This document shows positions 61,236-64,000 of a stretch of DNA of 64,000 nt, one piece after another. The stretch covers positions 124,001 through 188,000 of the forward strand of contig CP048716.1 in assembly GCA_022641835.1 (NCBI GenBank), read 5' to 3'. The position numbers and the translations under genes were made by a program. Positions within the stretch are counted from its first letter, which is position 1. Each line of letters starts with the position of its first letter. This stretch comes from Petasospora fabianii (lineage: Eukaryota; Ascomycota; Saccharomycetes; Phaffomycetales; Wickerhamomycetaceae). A model generated the notes under the pieces. It saw only the letters and a list, made by a program, of their open reading frames with translations, did no database searches and was not told the origin of the DNA.

Positions 61236-61568
61236 TTGAGAAAATGCAAATAACGACCAACCCCTTCCAAAAATTCTTTAATTCCTCTCACTAAGACACC
61301 ACAATACGTCTAGACCATCCAGGGATCATATCTTATCGGCCACTTGAGTCAATTGTGGCTTTCAAGCGCAACTTCTGGAGTCACATCGAACCTTCTGCAG
61401 CCCTGCGATTCCACTGTCCAACAGCGTCGCCTCTTTTCACGGCGATTAATGTTTGATTGAGACCTTCGTGGTACCTGGCCTCAGCTATATTTTACACGGT
61501 CTAGATCTTAGATGTTAAAGCGCTTGTAGCAAACAAAACTTCATTCTTATCAGTACATACGTTGACCG

Positions 61569-62279
61569 TCAGTTGATGTTGGCGTGGTTCCCAACTTCTT
61601 GTCCAACCATATTCTTATGATCTGCTGGATTAGCAGCGGCCTCATATAGCGCAATAACGGGCTCTTTACTCAATGCACTTGTAAAAGCTCCCCTCACCTC
61701 GATGTAGTAAACCCTTGTGGTATCATCCTCGTCATCGGACCAATTGTCCTCGACAAACAGGGTCAAATGCGTCGTCCCTTGGAACAATGCGCGGGGGAGA
61801 TGATGCTCCACAAATGTGTCTTCTGTGTTATCAACGCCGGATGAATCAAGTGTTCCGACGTTTGGATGCTCAATCTTATGTGTTGGTTTGACATCGGATG
61901 CATTATCAAAGTCAATGTTATTCTTGTTCTTGAAAAGTTTGATGGTCTTGGGACAGGCTCCGGCCTCGCCTGAGGTGCGAAGAACGAGGGAGTAGAGTTT
62001 CACATTCCCTGTAAATGGAATGTTTAGTACAAACTGAGCATCACTATCAGAGTCAATATGCTTATCCAGTGTAAATTTTGAGGCAGTGGGTTTGAAAACA
62101 TCTTGAAGTTGAGAGTTTGGCTGCTCGATGTTGAGCGCAGTGAGCTTGAAGAAGTCAATGTATTCTCGTAGGTTTTGCGCCTCGGAAGTTGGAATAGGGG
62201 CAGTGTGAGAGTGGTCCTCGCCGTCTCCGTGGGAGTGAGAGTGGGAATGGCCATGGAAGTGCTCGTTTTCGCAGGACAT
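61569..62279 (-). CDS. PITH-domain protein
   Basis: 236 residues from ATG 62279, MSCENEHFHGHSHSHSHGDG. This Cys/His-rich start is the family norm, so I prefer it over the ATG 27 bp upstream. The PITH (proteasome-interacting thioredoxin, C-terminal) domain follows: REYIDFFKLTALNIEQPNSQ, PFTGNVKLYSLVLRTSGEAG, ACPKTIKLFKNKNNIDFDNA, LTLFVEDNWSDDEDDTTRVY, YIEVRGAF. The domain binds the 26S proteasome in human TXNL1; the free-standing PITHD1 type is poorly studied. The His-rich head may bind metal. Confidence 0.88.
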   Translation of the reverse strand: MSCENEHFHGHSHSHSHGDGEDHSHTAPIPTSEAQNLREYIDFFKLTALNIEQPNSQLQDVFKPTASKFTLDKHIDSDSDAQFVLNIPFTGNVKLYSLVLRTSGEAGACPKTIKLFKNKNNIDFDNASDVKPTHKIEHPNVGTLDSSGVDNTEDTFVEHHLPRALFQGTTHLTLFVEDNWSDDEDDTTRVYYIEVRGAFTSALSKEPVIALYEAAANPADHKNMVGQEVGNHANIN

Positions 62280-62552
62280 TGTGCAATTCTGGTTGCGTAT
62301 GGTCATATATAGTGCAAAAGCTGCTTATTCAAAAGTACATCTTAATCGCTACTCATCGCATCGGTCTCTCCACCTTCTGTCAGAAAACCCAAACACCAGT
62401 AAAGAATTTCGAATTGGTGTTGGGGTGTTTGGATCTGCGCCTGCCGCGGCCGGACTTTATCAGTTCCAGTGACTTAGAATCTTAGATTCCCCTGTATTCC
62501 TCCAGTGTGAAAGACTGCCCGCAACACCCTATCCACCAACATTCAATCTTAA

Positions 62553-63587
<1,035 letters not shown>

Positions 63588-63718
63588 TTTGTCTTACAAG
63601 TGCATGCCCCAACCGAGGATCACCAACATTGAAAACATGCGCCGTCATTGTATATACCAAAGAATCTAGAAATGGCATTTTGTACATACCCGAATTATCT
63701 CATGTAGTTGTGAACATT

Positions 63719-64000
63719 TCATGCTAGCAATGCAGTCTTACCAGTCTTCTCTTTCACCTTCTTGACGGGTTCTTCCACCTTGGCCGCTGGTTCCGGAAGC
63801 TCAGGTAGACCCTCTGTTGTAGGAAGCTTAGTCTTCAGGTCCTCAGTCTTGCCTATCTTTGCGGCTTCCTGTTCCTCCATGGCTCTAAGCTCCTCATCAA
63901 TTTCATCCTCGTAGTCCCTTCCAACTACCGCCGTGCTCAATGCTTCTTCAATCTCCTCTTGATAAGCAATATTCTCATGTACTTCATCAACCAGCCTCTC
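63719..64000 (-). CDS. VPS20: ESCRT-III subunit, probably Vps20 (3' part only)
   Basis: Only the C-terminal ~93 residues are inside the window; the gene continues past 64000. The visible part reads ERLVDEVHENIAYQEEIEEA, then STAVVGRDYEDEIDEELRAM, EEQEAAKIGK and a Pro-rich LPTTEGLPELPEPAAKVEEP. The YQEEI helix, the acidic DEELxAMEEQ helix and an LPELPEP motif resembling the Vps4-binding MIM2 of CHMP6 point to Vps20. Snf7 (Vps32) is the main alternative. ESCRT-III polymerises on endosomes to form intralumenal vesicles. Convergent with HEM2. Confidence 0.72.
   Translation of the reverse strand, partial: ERLVDEVHENIAYQEEIEEALSTAVVGRDYEDEIDEELRAMEEQEAAKIGKTEDLKTKLPTTEGLPELPEPAAKVEEPVKKVKEKTGKTALLA

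Larger units (their letters stand above)
60241..61568. other. 1.3 kb spacer between small gene and PITH gene
   Basis: Holds the promoter of the small gene on the left and the 3' flank of the PITH gene on the right. Contains a triple TTAAAATC repeat at 61212-61235. No supported gene; open frames are under 100 codons. Confidence 0.55.

Overview
The window is a 64 kb piece of a budding-yeast (Saccharomycotina) chromosome. Evidence: compact genes with few short introns (GTAYGT or GTRAGT donors, TACTAAC or GACTAAC branch points), clear yeast orthologs such as PRY1, IMH1, CDA2, ECM38, ALO1, KIP2 and PEP4, and short spacers. CTG falls at conserved leucines in DPS1 (24769) and SER1 (25921), so the nuclear code looks standard and not CUG-Ser/Ala. 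An SDE2 ortholog, a canonical HUS1 and a 5'-proximal TUB1 intron argue against Saccharomyces itself. The species cannot be fixed from the sequence alone.

Left arm (1-8.1 kb): a secreted adhesin-like gene on the minus strand, with a signal peptide, a ~200-residue N-terminal domain and long Ser/Glu/Ala/Pro/Gly repeats. The N-terminal domain is present twice, 1,574 bp apart with no length difference, and the repeats break the reading frame in several places. Upstream lie 5.7 kb without a convincing gene, then a VBA-type vacuolar amino-acid transporter.

8-31 kb is ordinary housekeeping territory: GCD7 (eIF2B beta, two introns), NGL2 (RNA exonuclease), CBR1 (cytochrome b5 reductase), TUF1 (mitochondrial EF-Tu), SDE2 (splicing regulator released from a ubiquitin-like precursor), HUS1 (checkpoint clamp, one intron), an unknown Ser-rich coiled-coil protein, a protein with a WRKY-GCM1-like zinc motif and a His-rich tail, BUD13 (RES splicing complex), DPS1, SER1 and IMH1 (GRIP golgin).

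30-43 kb is a cell-surface and small-metabolite region: two CAP-domain secreted proteins (one PRY1), a 3 kb empty stretch, CDA2 (chitin deacetylase), ECM38 (gamma-glutamyltransferase), ALO1 (erythroascorbate synthesis) and an unknown LRR-like protein.

43-59 kb holds three microtubule genes, TUB1 (alpha-tubulin), a kinesin-5 and KIP2, interleaved with two RNA 5'-end genes, XRN1 and TGS1, followed by PEP4. The right end has an elongator tRNA-Met(CAU), a small stress-type protein with a TATA box and STRE, a PITH-domain protein, HEM2 and the 3' part of an ESCRT-III gene (probably VPS20).

I saw no intact transposon, viral element or CRISPR array. The least ordinary objects are the duplicated adhesin domain, the WRKY-GCM1-like orphan, the extended TGS1, and the tubulin/kinesin cluster.
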